DNA of 37,750 nucleotides from Candidatus Woesearchaeota archaeon. Its GTDB lineage: Archaea > Nanobdellota > Nanobdellia > Woesearchaeales > GW2011-AR9. Positions 1 to 6,798 of this stretch are shown here, in pieces. Positions within the stretch are counted from its first letter, which is position 1, and the number at the start of each line of letters is the position of its first letter. The stretch is from NCBI GenBank assembly GCA_018670095.1, contig JABHRR010000015.1:1-37750 (forward strand). The letters are read 5' to 3'. The notes beneath the pieces were generated by a model. The model was not told the origin of the DNA, did not search any database, and saw nothing but the letters and a program-made list of their open reading frames with translations. Position numbers and translations under genes: made by a program.

Positions 1-426
1 GAAAAAGATAATGTTTACAATTTTGAAGTTAATGGTGAAAAAATAAAAGTTACTAGAGATATGGTTAATGTTGAGAGAGATGTTCCAGAAATTTATAAAG
101 AGGGTGAATTTAAGTTTGGCCAAGTATATTTAAATACTGAAAGAACTGAAGAATTAGAAGCAGAAGGTTATTCCCGAGAAGTTACCAGAAATGTTCAACA
201 ACTAAGAAAGAAGGCCGGTTTTGAGAAGTTAGATCAAATTGTATTGTTTATCAAAACAAGTAAAGAAATGAGAGAAGCCTTAGAAAACTATAAAGAAGAG
301 ATTGAAGAAAAAGTTGGCGCTGACAAAATGGAAATCTCTATTGTTAATTCTGTAAAGAAACACGAACAACAAGCTGAATTTAAAGTTAAATGGGAAAAGT
401 TCCAGGTTTGGTTCAGTAAAGTTTAA
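1..426 (+). CDS. ileS: Isoleucyl-tRNA synthetase, C-terminal part (5' truncated by window edge)
   Basis: The frame is open from base 1 to TAA at 424-426, so only about the last 141 residues are visible. The ATG at 61 is internal: coding sequence continues upstream of it in frame. The block around EGYSREVTRNVQQLRKKAGF is the conserved start of the tail following the anticodon-binding domain of archaeal/eukaryotic IleRS (consensus-like E-G-x-A-R-E-V-x-R-x-x-Q-x-x-R-K). The enzyme charges tRNA-Ile in the cytoplasm. The catalytic HIGH and KMSKS motifs lie outside the window. ValRS and LeuRS have related tails but fit less well. Identification rests on recall of the family pattern. Confidence 0.82.
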   Translation, partial: EKDNVYNFEVNGEKIKVTRDMVNVERDVPEIYKEGEFKFGQVYLNTERTEELEAEGYSREVTRNVQQLRKKAGFEKLDQIVLFIKTSKEMREALENYKEEIEEKVGADKMEISIVNSVKKHEQQAEFKVKWEKFQVWFSKV

Positions 427-429
427 TTC

Positions 430-528
430 TTACGGTTGATATCCTGTCAACCACAGATAAATAGCTACCATGATTATGATTAGAATTACTAATATTATAA
501 ATGACGATCCACTATTTGCTTTCTTCAT
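430..528 (-). CDS. Putative 32-residue single-pass membrane microprotein
   Basis: A 32-codon frame on the minus strand (ATG 528-526, TAA 432-430) encodes Met-Lys-Lys, a short polar stretch, then about 19 consecutive hydrophobic residues (FIILVILIIIMVAIYLWL) and a short polar tail. This is one transmembrane helix with a positively charged N-terminus. A TATA-like TATATAA at 552-559 lies about 26 bases upstream, the right distance for a leaderless archaeal mRNA, and could fire in both directions. The gene ends just past the ileS stop, convergent with it. No homologue is recognised. Composition and promoter spacing favour a real gene, but so short a frame could be chance. Confidence 0.5.
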   Translation of the reverse strand: MKKANSGSSFIILVILIIIMVAIYLWLTGYQP

Positions 529-551
529 CTGTTAAAGGAAATCTTTTTAAG

Positions 552-559
552 TATATAAA
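552..559. promoter_or_regulatory. TATA box between divergent genes
   Basis: The near-symmetric TATATAA is about 26 bases from the ATG of the minus-strand microprotein. It is also about 25 bases before the GAGGTGA ribosome site of the lipoprotein on the plus strand, so one site could serve both. Confidence 0.5.
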
Positions 560-588
560 TTTTCTTCTTTACATTAGAGGTGAACATA

Positions 589-1248
589 ATGCGAAAAGTA
601 TTAATTATTAGTTTAATTGTTTTAAGTATTTTCTTAGTTGGTTGTGGTACAGTTTTAGATTATCTTTTAGATGCAACAGACGATTCTGATTCTACTCCTC
701 CTGCCACTGTAGACAAAGATGATCCCAATAACCCAGATGCGCAAGATTCAGGAACAACTGTTTCAGCAGGAAAGAAAACTTCAATTTCAGATTCAGATAC
801 AGCAACCGGAACAAAAACTTCAACAAAAGATGAACCTGAATGTATTCAAAATTCTGATTGTGCTTGGGATGAATCTTGTATTGATGGTGAATGTGGCACT
901 GTTGCTAATCTATATGTGACGGAAGGTTGTACAAAAAAATGTAATTTTAATTCCGTTGTCTTAGAAACAAGCGATAAACAAACCTTTACTCTTAACCGTG
1001 GAAAAGGGGATTATACTGCTGCTGGTGCTATTGAATGGAAACTTGTAACCGGTCCAAATTATTGTCCCGGAGATGATATTATTGTTCCTGTAAGTATTAA
1101 GAAAAAGTATTCAGGAAAAATAGTCAATGAACAATACGTAACTGTTAAAGTTGGTGAGAAAAGTGAAGTGATAACTCATCCAAATATGAAATCAATACAG
1201 TTTACGTTTACTGTGAAGAGTGTCAAAGAAGAATGTACTGGATCATAA
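589..1248 (+). CDS. Lipoprotein with Thr/Ser-rich linker and Cys-rich motif
   Basis: The start is ATG 589, preceded by GAGGTGA at 577-583; an in-frame GTG at 580 sits inside that ribosome site and is unlikely to be used. The N-terminus has Arg-Lys, a hydrophobic stretch and a lipobox ending LVGC (Cys at residue 19), so the protein is probably lipid-anchored on the outer face of the membrane. A Ser/Thr/Asp-rich linker runs to about residue 75. Then comes a compact Cys motif (CIQNSDCAWDESCIDGECG), a pattern common in DPANN surface proteins, followed by a C-terminal domain of about 110 residues with four more Cys that looks beta-rich. Substrate or partner cannot be inferred. Function unknown. 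Confidence 0.8.
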   Translation: MRKVLIISLIVLSIFLVGCGTVLDYLLDATDDSDSTPPATVDKDDPNNPDAQDSGTTVSAGKKTSISDSDTATGTKTSTKDEPECIQNSDCAWDESCIDGECGTVANLYVTEGCTKKCNFNSVVLETSDKQTFTLNRGKGDYTAAGAIEWKLVTGPNYCPGDDIIVPVSIKKKYSGKIVNEQYVTVKVGEKSEVITHPNMKSIQFTFTVKSVKEECTGS

Positions 1249-1301
1249 AAAATAGTAACAAATATAAAGCGAAATAATATCCTTAATTAAAAAGAGGTCA
1301 G

Positions 1302-2546
1302 ATGGAATTAAATATCTTACAAAATTTTCTTATTGCTTTAGGTTTAGGTGCATTAATTGGTTTAGAACGTGAATATGCACGTTTTAGAAAACGTGGTCAT
1401 GATTATGCAGGGATTAGAACTTTTCCTTTGATCGCTCTTTTCGGAGCACTTTCTGCCTATCTTGGAGATTTAATCTCGCCATGGATTTTAATTGTCGGAA
1501 TTTTATTGGCAGGAATTTTAGTTATTGTTGCTTATTATGTAATTGTTAAAAGTTCAAAAGCACATTTTGGTGCTACTTCAGAAATGGCTGGTTTTCTTAC
1601 TTTCTTTTTAGGAGTTTTAGCTTATTATAACGAAATTACACTTGCTATTGTTTTAGCAGTTGCGATTACGATTATTCTTTATGCCAGATCAATATTACAT
1701 CATTTTGCTGAAAAGATTAAGAAACAGGAAATGGCTGATACCTTAAAGTTTGCCGTGATTGCTTTTGTTATTCTTCCTTTATTACCAAATCATGGCTATG
1801 GTCCTCATGAAATGTTTAACCCTTACGTTATTTGGCTGATGGTAGTTTTCATTTCCGGAATTGGTTTTGCTGGTTATGTGTTGATGAAATGGTTTGGCGA
1901 GAAAGGAATTGAGTTGGCAGGAATTCTTGGTGGTTTAGTAAGTAGCACCGCAGTTACTTCAAGTTTCGCAGCCAGAAGTAAAAAAGAAAAGAAAATTTAT
2001 CTTGCTCTTGTCTTGGGAGTCATTTTAGCTAATACAATTATGTTTATCAGAATTCTTATTGAAGTGTTTGTTATTAATCGAGCCTTATTACCAAAAGTTA
2101 TTGGCCCCATTTCAATTTTAATAGTTGTTTGTTCAATCTTTTCATACTTGTTATGGAGAAAAGCTAAAGATGCTAAAGGTAAAGTTGAATTATCTTCTCC
2201 TTTCACGTTAGGACCAGCATTAAAGTTCGGTGCTTTCTTTGCCGTAATTTTAGCTTTAGTAAAACTAGCTGATGTTTACTTATCTTCAAGAGGAGTTTAT
2301 TTGGTAAGTTTCATCTCCGGATTCGCTGATGTGGATGCGATTACTGTTTCTTTATCACAGCTAGCGAAAACTACTTTGTCCTTAGAAACTGCTCGTAACG
2401 GAATCGTTTTAGCGGCTTTAACCAATGTGGGCGTGAAAGGCGGAATTGCTTATATCTTCGGAGATAGAAAGAAGTTTGGTAAAATTATTTTAGCGTTTTA
2501 TGTTGTCCTGATTTTGTTGGGATTAGGGTTGTTATGGGTGTTTTAA
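1302..2546 (+). CDS. MgtC/SapB and DUF4010 polytopic membrane protein
   Basis: This 414-residue protein begins with an MgtC/SapB-type segment: a hydrophobic helix with ALGLGALIGLERE, followed by the conserved RTFPLIALFGAL block. The second half has the DUF4010 features GGLVSSTAVTSSFAARS (about residues 209-225) and a later segment with a conserved Asp (FADVDAITVS). About 10-12 hydrophobic helices are visible, so it is an integral membrane protein. MgtC-type proteins are linked to magnesium and phosphate homeostasis, while the fused architecture has no settled function; a transporter or regulator role is inferred. The GAGGT at 1293-1297 supports the ATG at 1302. Sequences like its 3' end recur in the spacer near 3010. 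Confidence 0.88.
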   Translation: MELNILQNFLIALGLGALIGLEREYARFRKRGHDYAGIRTFPLIALFGALSAYLGDLISPWILIVGILLAGILVIVAYYVIVKSSKAHFGATSEMAGFLTFFLGVLAYYNEITLAIVLAVAITIILYARSILHHFAEKIKKQEMADTLKFAVIAFVILPLLPNHGYGPHEMFNPYVIWLMVVFISGIGFAGYVLMKWFGEKGIELAGILGGLVSSTAVTSSFAARSKKEKKIYLALVLGVILANTIMFIRILIEVFVINRALLPKVIGPISILIVVCSIFSYLLWRKAKDAKGKVELSSPFTLGPALKFGAFFAVILALVKLADVYLSSRGVYLVSFISGFADVDAITVSLSQLAKTTLSLETARNGIVLAALTNVGVKGGIAYIFGDRKKFGKIILAFYVVLILLGLGLLWVF

Positions 2547-2581
2547 AAATAGTGCTTTACATATATTAAATGGTGACGATA

Positions 2582-2974
2582 ATGAAAATTAAAGAATTTT
2601 TTACAACCGGGGAAGGTTTACTTCGTCTTGGAGTATTTGGAAGTTTTTTCGGACATGGAATTTTTGCGTTACAAGTTAAACAAAGTTGGTTGCCATACTT
2701 TACAGCTGTAGGTTTATCAGAGTCAGTTGGAACTGTTTTGTTGCCCTTGATTGGAATAATGGATATTGTTGTTGCATTGATTGCACTTTTGTATCCTTTG
2801 CGGATAGTGTTGGTTTGGGCAGCGGCATGGGGATTTTGGACTGCTTTGATGAGACCAATAGCTGGAGAACCAATTTGGGATTTTGTTGAAAGATCTGCAA
2901 ATTGGGCGGCACCACTTGCTTTGTTAGCTTTACAAGGGTGGCCAAAGAAAGCAAAAGATTGGATTATGAAGTAA
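2582..2974 (+). CDS. Small polytopic membrane protein (DoxX-like?)
   Basis: The ATG at 2582 is chosen over the one at 2570 because GGTGA at 2572-2576 is well placed for it. The product is about 130 residues with four hydrophobic segments. The first loop has a conserved-looking GHGIFALQVKQSWLPYF, and near the C-terminus lie WGFWTALMRPIAGEPIWDF and ERSANWAAPLALL. Size, helix count and the early Gly-His-Gly resemble DoxX-like/DUF4149-type membrane proteins, but no catalytic residue is diagnostic. It follows the MgtC/DUF4010 gene by 35 bases and may be co-transcribed. Function unknown; the family assignment is weak. Confidence 0.7.
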   Translation: MKIKEFFTTGEGLLRLGVFGSFFGHGIFALQVKQSWLPYFTAVGLSESVGTVLLPLIGIMDIVVALIALLYPLRIVLVWAAAWGFWTALMRPIAGEPIWDFVERSANWAAPLALLALQGWPKKAKDWIMK

Positions 2975-3112
2975 TCAGTTCTAAAAAAACTGTAACTTCG
3001 GTTCTTCGTTATCTTGATTTTATTAGGATTGCTATGGGTGTTTTAGATATTTGTTTAACAAGGAAAATTATTATGCGAAAAGTTTAATAATTAGTATGGA
3101 ATTACAAAAATA
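2975..3112. repeat. Spacer made of fragments of neighbouring genes
   Basis: Three pieces resemble nearby gene ends. Bases 2985-3010 match 3673-3698 exactly (26 bases). On the minus strand this is the last codons of the gene at 3669-3968, and the copy even keeps a stop codon (TAG) in the same place. Bases 3014-3045 resemble the 3' end of the MgtC/DUF4010 gene (2512-2545), sharing GATTTT, GGATT and TATGGGTGTTTTA. Bases 3073-3092 begin with ATGCGAAAAGT, like the start of the lipoprotein gene at 589. The first match is unambiguous; the other two are similarity by eye. Confidence 0.6.
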
Positions 3113-3583
3113 ATGAGATTATTGAATATATTTTCAAGAAAGAAGAAAGTAGTGTCTAGTAATTGGGTGGAGAATGGCTATCTTCTTCTTGAGAAATTAA
3201 TGAAAGGAACGGAAGCAAAGGACATACGTTCTATCTTGAAAATAATTAATAGTGGTGAGTATCAGATTTTTGATAGAGATATGGCAGAAACCATTCAGGT
3301 AGTTTTAGAAAAAGTAGATTCTGGAGAGAAAAAGTATTCAAAAATTTTAGAAATTAGTGAAGAGTTTACTGGGTGGGACAGAGTTCCTGAAGCGAAAAGA
3401 TGGAAGTTAGGAGCGCATCCTGGTAAACAAAACATTTTAGAAATATTAAGAGAACAGGGTAAAAGATTTCAGGATTGGAAAGAATTGAAATCTGAATTAG
3501 AGTCTATTAAAATTTTTTTGTTAGGATTAATAGCCGAAGAAAAGAGGCTTGGAATAAAATTACATGAATTATCAAATAGATGA
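3113..3583 (+). CDS. Hypothetical protein, helical
   Basis: A 156-residue frame with a basic N-terminus (FSRKKK within the first 12 residues). It has alternating charged and aliphatic residues typical of a helical cytoplasmic protein. No signal peptide, membrane segment or Cys/His cluster is visible, and I do not recognise the family. Trp residues near 18, 88 and 122 and a central GWDRVP...KRWKLGAHPGKQ are the most distinctive features. No clear ribosome site precedes the ATG. It lies between the mosaic spacer and a convergent minus-strand gene. Length and composition support a real gene. Confidence 0.6.
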   Translation: MRLLNIFSRKKKVVSSNWVENGYLLLEKLMKGTEAKDIRSILKIINSGEYQIFDRDMAETIQVVLEKVDSGEKKYSKILEISEEFTGWDRVPEAKRWKLGAHPGKQNILEILREQGKRFQDWKELKSELESIKIFLLGLIAEEKRLGIKLHELSNR

Positions 3584-3668
3584 GATTACTTCTTTTTAGA
3601 TTATTTTTTGCCAGTTAATAATCATAAAAATGCCTAAAACCAAATTAAACTTAACAAAAGCTAACAAC

Positions 3669-3968
3669 CTAGAAAAACTGTAACTTCGGTTCTTCGTTTT
3701 CATCTTCTTCTTTCTTGTTAACTAGATTCATGAAACCAGAAAAGTCTGGGGCCGTATCTGTTTCCGGTTCTTTCTTCTCGCCGGGATTGGCAAACATGCT
3801 CATTAAGTTTCCCGTGTCAGATGGTTCAGAATTAGAACTAGCAGAATTTAATCTTTCAGAATCTAAATCAACACTTCCTTCTTTCTTTTCCAGGATGTGC
3901 GTTAGAATGTGTAATACTTTACGAATATCATCATGAGTGTCATGTTTTGTATCAATAGTAAGCTTCAT
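3669..3968 (-). CDS. Conserved-looking small acidic hypothetical protein
   Basis: This 99-residue minus-strand gene has a folded-looking N-terminus (MKLTIDTKHDTHDDIRKVLH, residues 1-20, then ILTHILEKK) and a long acidic, low-complexity tail ending in EPKLQFF. The tail contains a hydrophobic patch (FSGFMNLV) that could be a docking peptide. A GGTGAT ribosome site lies five bases ahead of the ATG. The N-terminal pattern is one I associate with short DPANN proteins of unknown function. The last 26 bases are duplicated at 2985-3010. No catalytic motif is visible and no function is proposed. Confidence 0.68.
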   Translation of the reverse strand: MKLTIDTKHDTHDDIRKVLHILTHILEKKEGSVDLDSERLNSASSNSEPSDTGNLMSMFANPGEKKEPETDTAPDFSGFMNLVNKKEEDENEEPKLQFF

Positions 3969-4085
3969 TGTCTATCACCTATACCCAAGAAAATATTATT
4001 AGTATATAATATTTACTACTCTGTTACCTAAGTATTTAAATAGTAATTTCTAATTTTTGAAAAGAATTTCAGAGCAATCAATAAA

Positions 4086-4442
4086 ATGACAGACATTGCA
4101 GATAAGTTTAAAGAAAAACTTAAAAAAAGTAAATCTAAAAAATCAGTTGATTTGCTAATTTTAATTAATAAAATCCCTGAAACTTATTCTGTTTGTTCTG
4201 ATAATGGAAAAACAAGAGTTGTAATCCCTCTTGGTAATCATAAAAATTTGATGGGACAATTGAAGACCTATTTGAATTCTTTTCAAAATGGCCATGAACA
4301 AAATTATGATTTTGCTGAAATGTATGGTCTTATTCAAACTAATTTAACTGCGAAAGAAGCAACTTCTTTGTATGAAAATAAAAAGTTTAAAAGAAAAGTC
4401 ACTCTTCTACCTGGAAATTTAATTGTAACATTAAAACCATAA
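4086..4442 (+). CDS. Hypothetical protein
   Basis: The 118-residue product begins with a Lys-rich helix (KEKLKKSKSKKS), then a region with VDLLILINKIPETYSVCS and VVIPLGN, and ends in a basic strand (KRKVTLLPGNLIVTLKP). It looks like a small soluble alpha/beta protein, possibly nucleic-acid binding given its charge. No family is recognised. A TATTTAAATA at about 4032-4042 is some 45-50 bases upstream and could be the promoter with a short leader. The gene ends 13 bases from the 3' end of the convergent tRNA-Gly. Confidence 0.6.
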   Translation: MTDIADKFKEKLKKSKSKKSVDLLILINKIPETYSVCSDNGKTRVVIPLGNHKNLMGQLKTYLNSFQNGHEQNYDFAEMYGLIQTNLTAKEATSLYENKKFKRKVTLLPGNLIVTLKP

Positions 4443-4454
4443 ATAGGAAAATGG

Positions 4455-4559
4455 TGCGCCTGCTGGGATTCGAACCCAGATCACAGGCTCACATCAAAGT
4501 GAGTAGTTGACTACAGACCTTATGGAAGGCCCGGATTCTAGCCATTAAACTACAGGCGC
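4455..4559 (-). tRNA. tRNA-Gly(TCC) with a 33-nt intron at 37/38
   Basis: On the minus strand the acceptor arms GCGCCTG (4559-4553) and CAGGCGC pair fully, with discriminator A at 4455. The T-arm is CTGGG TTCGAAT CCCAG and the D-arm holds TGGCTA. The anticodon stem CGGGC/GCCTG (one G-T pair) closes a loop CT-TCC-A...A, giving anticodon TCC. Removing 33 nt between positions 37 and 38 leaves a normal 72-nt tRNA. The intron holds a GTAG-TCAA-CTAC hairpin, and CTCAC/GTGAG pairs across the 3' junction. Position 37/38 is the classic archaeal intron site, cut by the splicing endonuclease. The exact splice points were placed to restore the loop, not observed. Confidence 0.9.
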
Positions 4560-4583
4560 GTAATAGGTTTAATTTGCTAGTTA

Positions 4584-4592
4584 TTTATAAAA
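4584..4592 (-). promoter_or_regulatory. TATA box of tRNA-Gly
   Basis: TTTTATAAA on the minus strand lies 25-33 bases upstream of the tRNA 5' end at 4559, so transcription should start at or next to the mature 5' end. Confidence 0.65.
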
Positions 4593-4643
4593 GTTACTTA
4601 CGAAAACAATAATATTATAAAATAAAATAACTTTCTTCCTAAA

Positions 4644-5294
4644 ATGCCACAAAAAAAGAGGGAATCTATCATTGTCTTCGGTTCGCATTCAGACGATTTT
4701 GTTATTGGTGCAGGTGGTGCTATCGCTAATTATGCTCAAGATGGTAAAAAAGTAACTTCTATAGTATTTTCTCATGGTGAGAAGTCTCATCCTTGGTTGA
4801 AAGAGAAAGTTGTTCAAGATATGCGTTCAAAAGAAGCTTTGGAAGCCAGCGACCTTTTAGGTTGTAAAACTGACATCTATGACTTGGGAGAAATGAAATT
4901 CTTAGAACATTATCAAGAGAGAGGATTAGAAAAAGAGTTATTAAAAAAAATAAATAAAGAGAAACCTACAAAAATATTCACGCATAGTATTGAAGACCCT
5001 CATCCTGATCATAAAGCCGTGTATCAAATCACTTTGGACCTTTACGAAAAACTCGATTTTAAACCAGAACTGTATGTTTATTCTGTTTGGAATCCAGTTT
5101 CATTTAAAACTAATTGGCCTTCATTGTATGTTAATATTACAAAAACTTTTTCATTGAAATTGAAAGCGTTAAAATCATTCCGTAGTCAGAAAGTTCATGT
5201 TGCTTATCCTTTTTTACTTTTATTATTTAGAGCAATTAAGAATGGATTTAAAATTAGAACTCTCTTTGCAGAGAAGTTCTTCAGAATAAAATAA
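4644..5294 (+). CDS. PIG-L/LmbE-family N-deacetylase
   Basis: This 216-residue protein has the family signature near its N-terminus, VFGSHSDDFVIGAGG (His15, Asp17, Asp18), a variant of the usual AHPDDE. The second metal motif is HPDH (residues 120-123). In the family His, Asp and the later His bind zinc and an Asp acts as general base, removing N-acetyl groups from GlcNAc-type substrates; these residues are present here. The metal-site Glu of AHPDDE is replaced by Phe, as happens in several branches. A TATTATAAAA at 4613-4622 is about 26 bases before the ATG (leaderless). It lies 16 bases ahead of a GT4 glycosyltransferase, so the pair may make and deacetylate a GlcNAc glycoconjugate (inference). 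Confidence 0.9.
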   Translation: MPQKKRESIIVFGSHSDDFVIGAGGAIANYAQDGKKVTSIVFSHGEKSHPWLKEKVVQDMRSKEALEASDLLGCKTDIYDLGEMKFLEHYQERGLEKELLKKINKEKPTKIFTHSIEDPHPDHKAVYQITLDLYEKLDFKPELYVYSVWNPVSFKTNWPSLYVNITKTFSLKLKALKSFRSQKVHVAYPFLLLLFRAIKNGFKIRTLFAEKFFRIK

Positions 5295-5310
5295 CCCCAA
5301 AGTAAATAAA

Positions 5311-6447
5311 ATGACAGAAAAGAAAAAATTATTACTTGTATCCGACACTTATCATCCAAAAGTAGACGGTACGGTGATGTTCATTGACGAATTTTTAAGA
5401 AGAGCAGCAGCATTTTTTAATTTAAGTTTACTTGTTCCCAACTTTGGCCCCCATAAATCTAACAAAAGTATTAACACATATTATTTAACAACTTCAAAAT
5501 TTATTTCCCCACTTCCAACATATCCAGCAATTAGATTATCATTAAAAAATTTCATGGAAACAAAAAAAGCTGTCAAAGAAACCGATTTAGTTTTTGCTCA
5601 GGGTCCTGCTCTAGCGAGTTTTCTTGCTATTCGTTATGCTCGTAAATATAAGAAGAAAGCTTTTTTTTATACTCATGTTTTACCCTGGGAACTTTTAGAA
5701 AAATCTAAACGTACTTTTTGGAGTAAAACCCTCGCTTACTTAGTAAAAAAGATCAGTATGCATTATTATAATAAATGTGATAAATTGATTGTTCCTTATC
5801 ATGAACTTGGCGAACAGATGAAGAAGAATGGTGTTAAAACTAATATTGCTGTTGCTCGGTTAGGAATTGATATTGATAAGTTTTCTCCAACAAAAGATAA
5901 AGCTGCTAGTAAAAAGAAAATTGGCATTGAAGAGAATAAACTAGTTATTGGTTACGTTGGTAGAATCTCAAAAGAAAAGAATACTGAAATTTTATTGGAA
6001 GCATTTCAGAAATTAAATAATCAAAATAATGTGGTCCTATTAATAGTTGGAGATGGCCACAAAGGTCTAGTCAATAAATTTAAAGAAATTAAGAATTGTA
6101 AAGTTACTGGTTTTGTAAATAATGTTGAAGATTATCTTAAAGCGATGGATATCTTTGTCATGCCTAGCTTAACTGAAACTACTTCACTTGCTACTTTAGA
6201 AGCGATGTCTTCCGGCTTGTCAGTTATTGCTACAAAAGTTGGTTTTATTAAAAATTATATTGTTAAAAGTCATAATGGTGTTTTTTTCCCTAGAAATAGT
6301 TCAACAATGTTAGCTATAAAAATTGAGAAATTATTAAATAATGAATCATTAAGAGAAAAGTTGAGTAATAATGCCCGAAAAACTGTGGCTTATTCATTTT
6401 CATGGGAAAGATCAATTAACAAGATCAAAAGGATATTATTGGAATAA
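5311..6447 (+). CDS. GT4-family glycosyltransferase (GT-B fold)
   Basis: This 378-residue protein has the two-domain layout of GT4 enzymes. The N-terminal half starts with LLLVSDTYHPKVDGT, the usual acceptor-side Gly-rich strand. The C-terminal half has VIGYVGRISKEKN (donor domain start), LLIVGDG, GFVNN and the EX7E motif TETTSLATLEAMSSG (Glu289 and Glu297). The enzyme transfers a sugar from a nucleotide donor with retention. The acceptor cannot be read from sequence, but members next to PIG-L deacetylases include MshA/BshA-type and PIG-A-type enzymes. No membrane helix is evident, so it is probably cytoplasmic or peripheral. It is likely co-transcribed with the upstream deacetylase. Confidence 0.92.
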   Translation: MTEKKKLLLVSDTYHPKVDGTVMFIDEFLRRAAAFFNLSLLVPNFGPHKSNKSINTYYLTTSKFISPLPTYPAIRLSLKNFMETKKAVKETDLVFAQGPALASFLAIRYARKYKKKAFFYTHVLPWELLEKSKRTFWSKTLAYLVKKISMHYYNKCDKLIVPYHELGEQMKKNGVKTNIAVARLGIDIDKFSPTKDKAASKKKIGIEENKLVIGYVGRISKEKNTEILLEAFQKLNNQNNVVLLIVGDGHKGLVNKFKEIKNCKVTGFVNNVEDYLKAMDIFVMPSLTETTSLATLEAMSSGLSVIATKVGFIKNYIVKSHNGVFFPRNSSTMLAIKIEKLLNNESLREKLSNNARKTVAYSFSWERSINKIKRILLE

Positions 6448-6471
6448 TCACTTATATCTAAGCTAAAAAAC

Positions 6472-6483
6472 ATATGCGCATAT
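6472..6483. promoter_or_regulatory. 12-bp perfect palindrome upstream of zinc protein
   Basis: ATATGCGCATAT reads the same on both strands. It lies 10 bases upstream of the GCGAAAGA-TTTAAAAG promoter of the gene at 6553, a position where an archaeal activator or repressor dimer could bind. Operator function is inferred from symmetry and position alone. Confidence 0.4.
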
Positions 6484-6492
6484 ATACTATAG

Positions 6493-6508
6493 GCGAAAGA
6501 TTTAAAAG
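6493..6508 (+). promoter_or_regulatory. BRE-TATA promoter of the 6553 gene
   Basis: GCGAAAGA followed by TTTAAAAG matches the purine-rich BRE plus TATA arrangement seen at several other genes here. Transcription is expected near 6530, leaving a short leader that holds the GGAGG at 6539-6543. Confidence 0.65.
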
Positions 6509-6552
6509 CAAACCCGAAAAAATATAACTTAGGCATATGGAGGTTGAATAAA

Positions 6553-6789
6553 ATGGAAGATTATGTTGATGATGCAGAGCCAGTAAAGAAAGAACAATTT
6601 ATTGAGGAAGACGATCTAGACGCAAGTTTCATGAAAGGTTATGCTGATGATGAAAAAATGGACGAATGTGCAGAGTGTGGTTCAGCAGTTAATGATGAAA
6701 AGAAAGTATCACAGGAAATTGAAGGCGAAGAATATGTTTTCTGTTCTGATGTCTGTTTGAACGAATTCAAAGAAAGTATTGGTGACTAA
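6553..6789 (+). CDS. Small acidic zinc-binding protein, TRASH/YHS-like
   Basis: The start is ATG 6553, behind GGAGG at 6539-6543; an in-frame TTG at 6544 overlaps that site and is not favoured. The 78-residue product has a very acidic first half and then Cys39-x2-Cys42 ... Cys64-x3-Cys68, the spacing of TRASH/YHS-type metal-binding domains (ending FCSDVCLNEFKE). Such domains bind zinc or copper and occur in metal sensors and ribosome-associated small proteins. The acidic N-terminus suggests binding to a basic partner. The promoter has a good TATA and a palindrome just upstream, consistent with regulated expression. The specific role is unknown. Confidence 0.78.
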   Translation: MEDYVDDAEPVKKEQFIEEDDLDASFMKGYADDEKMDECAECGSAVNDEKKVSQEIEGEEYVFCSDVCLNEFKESIGD

Positions 6790-6798
6790 TTTATTTAC

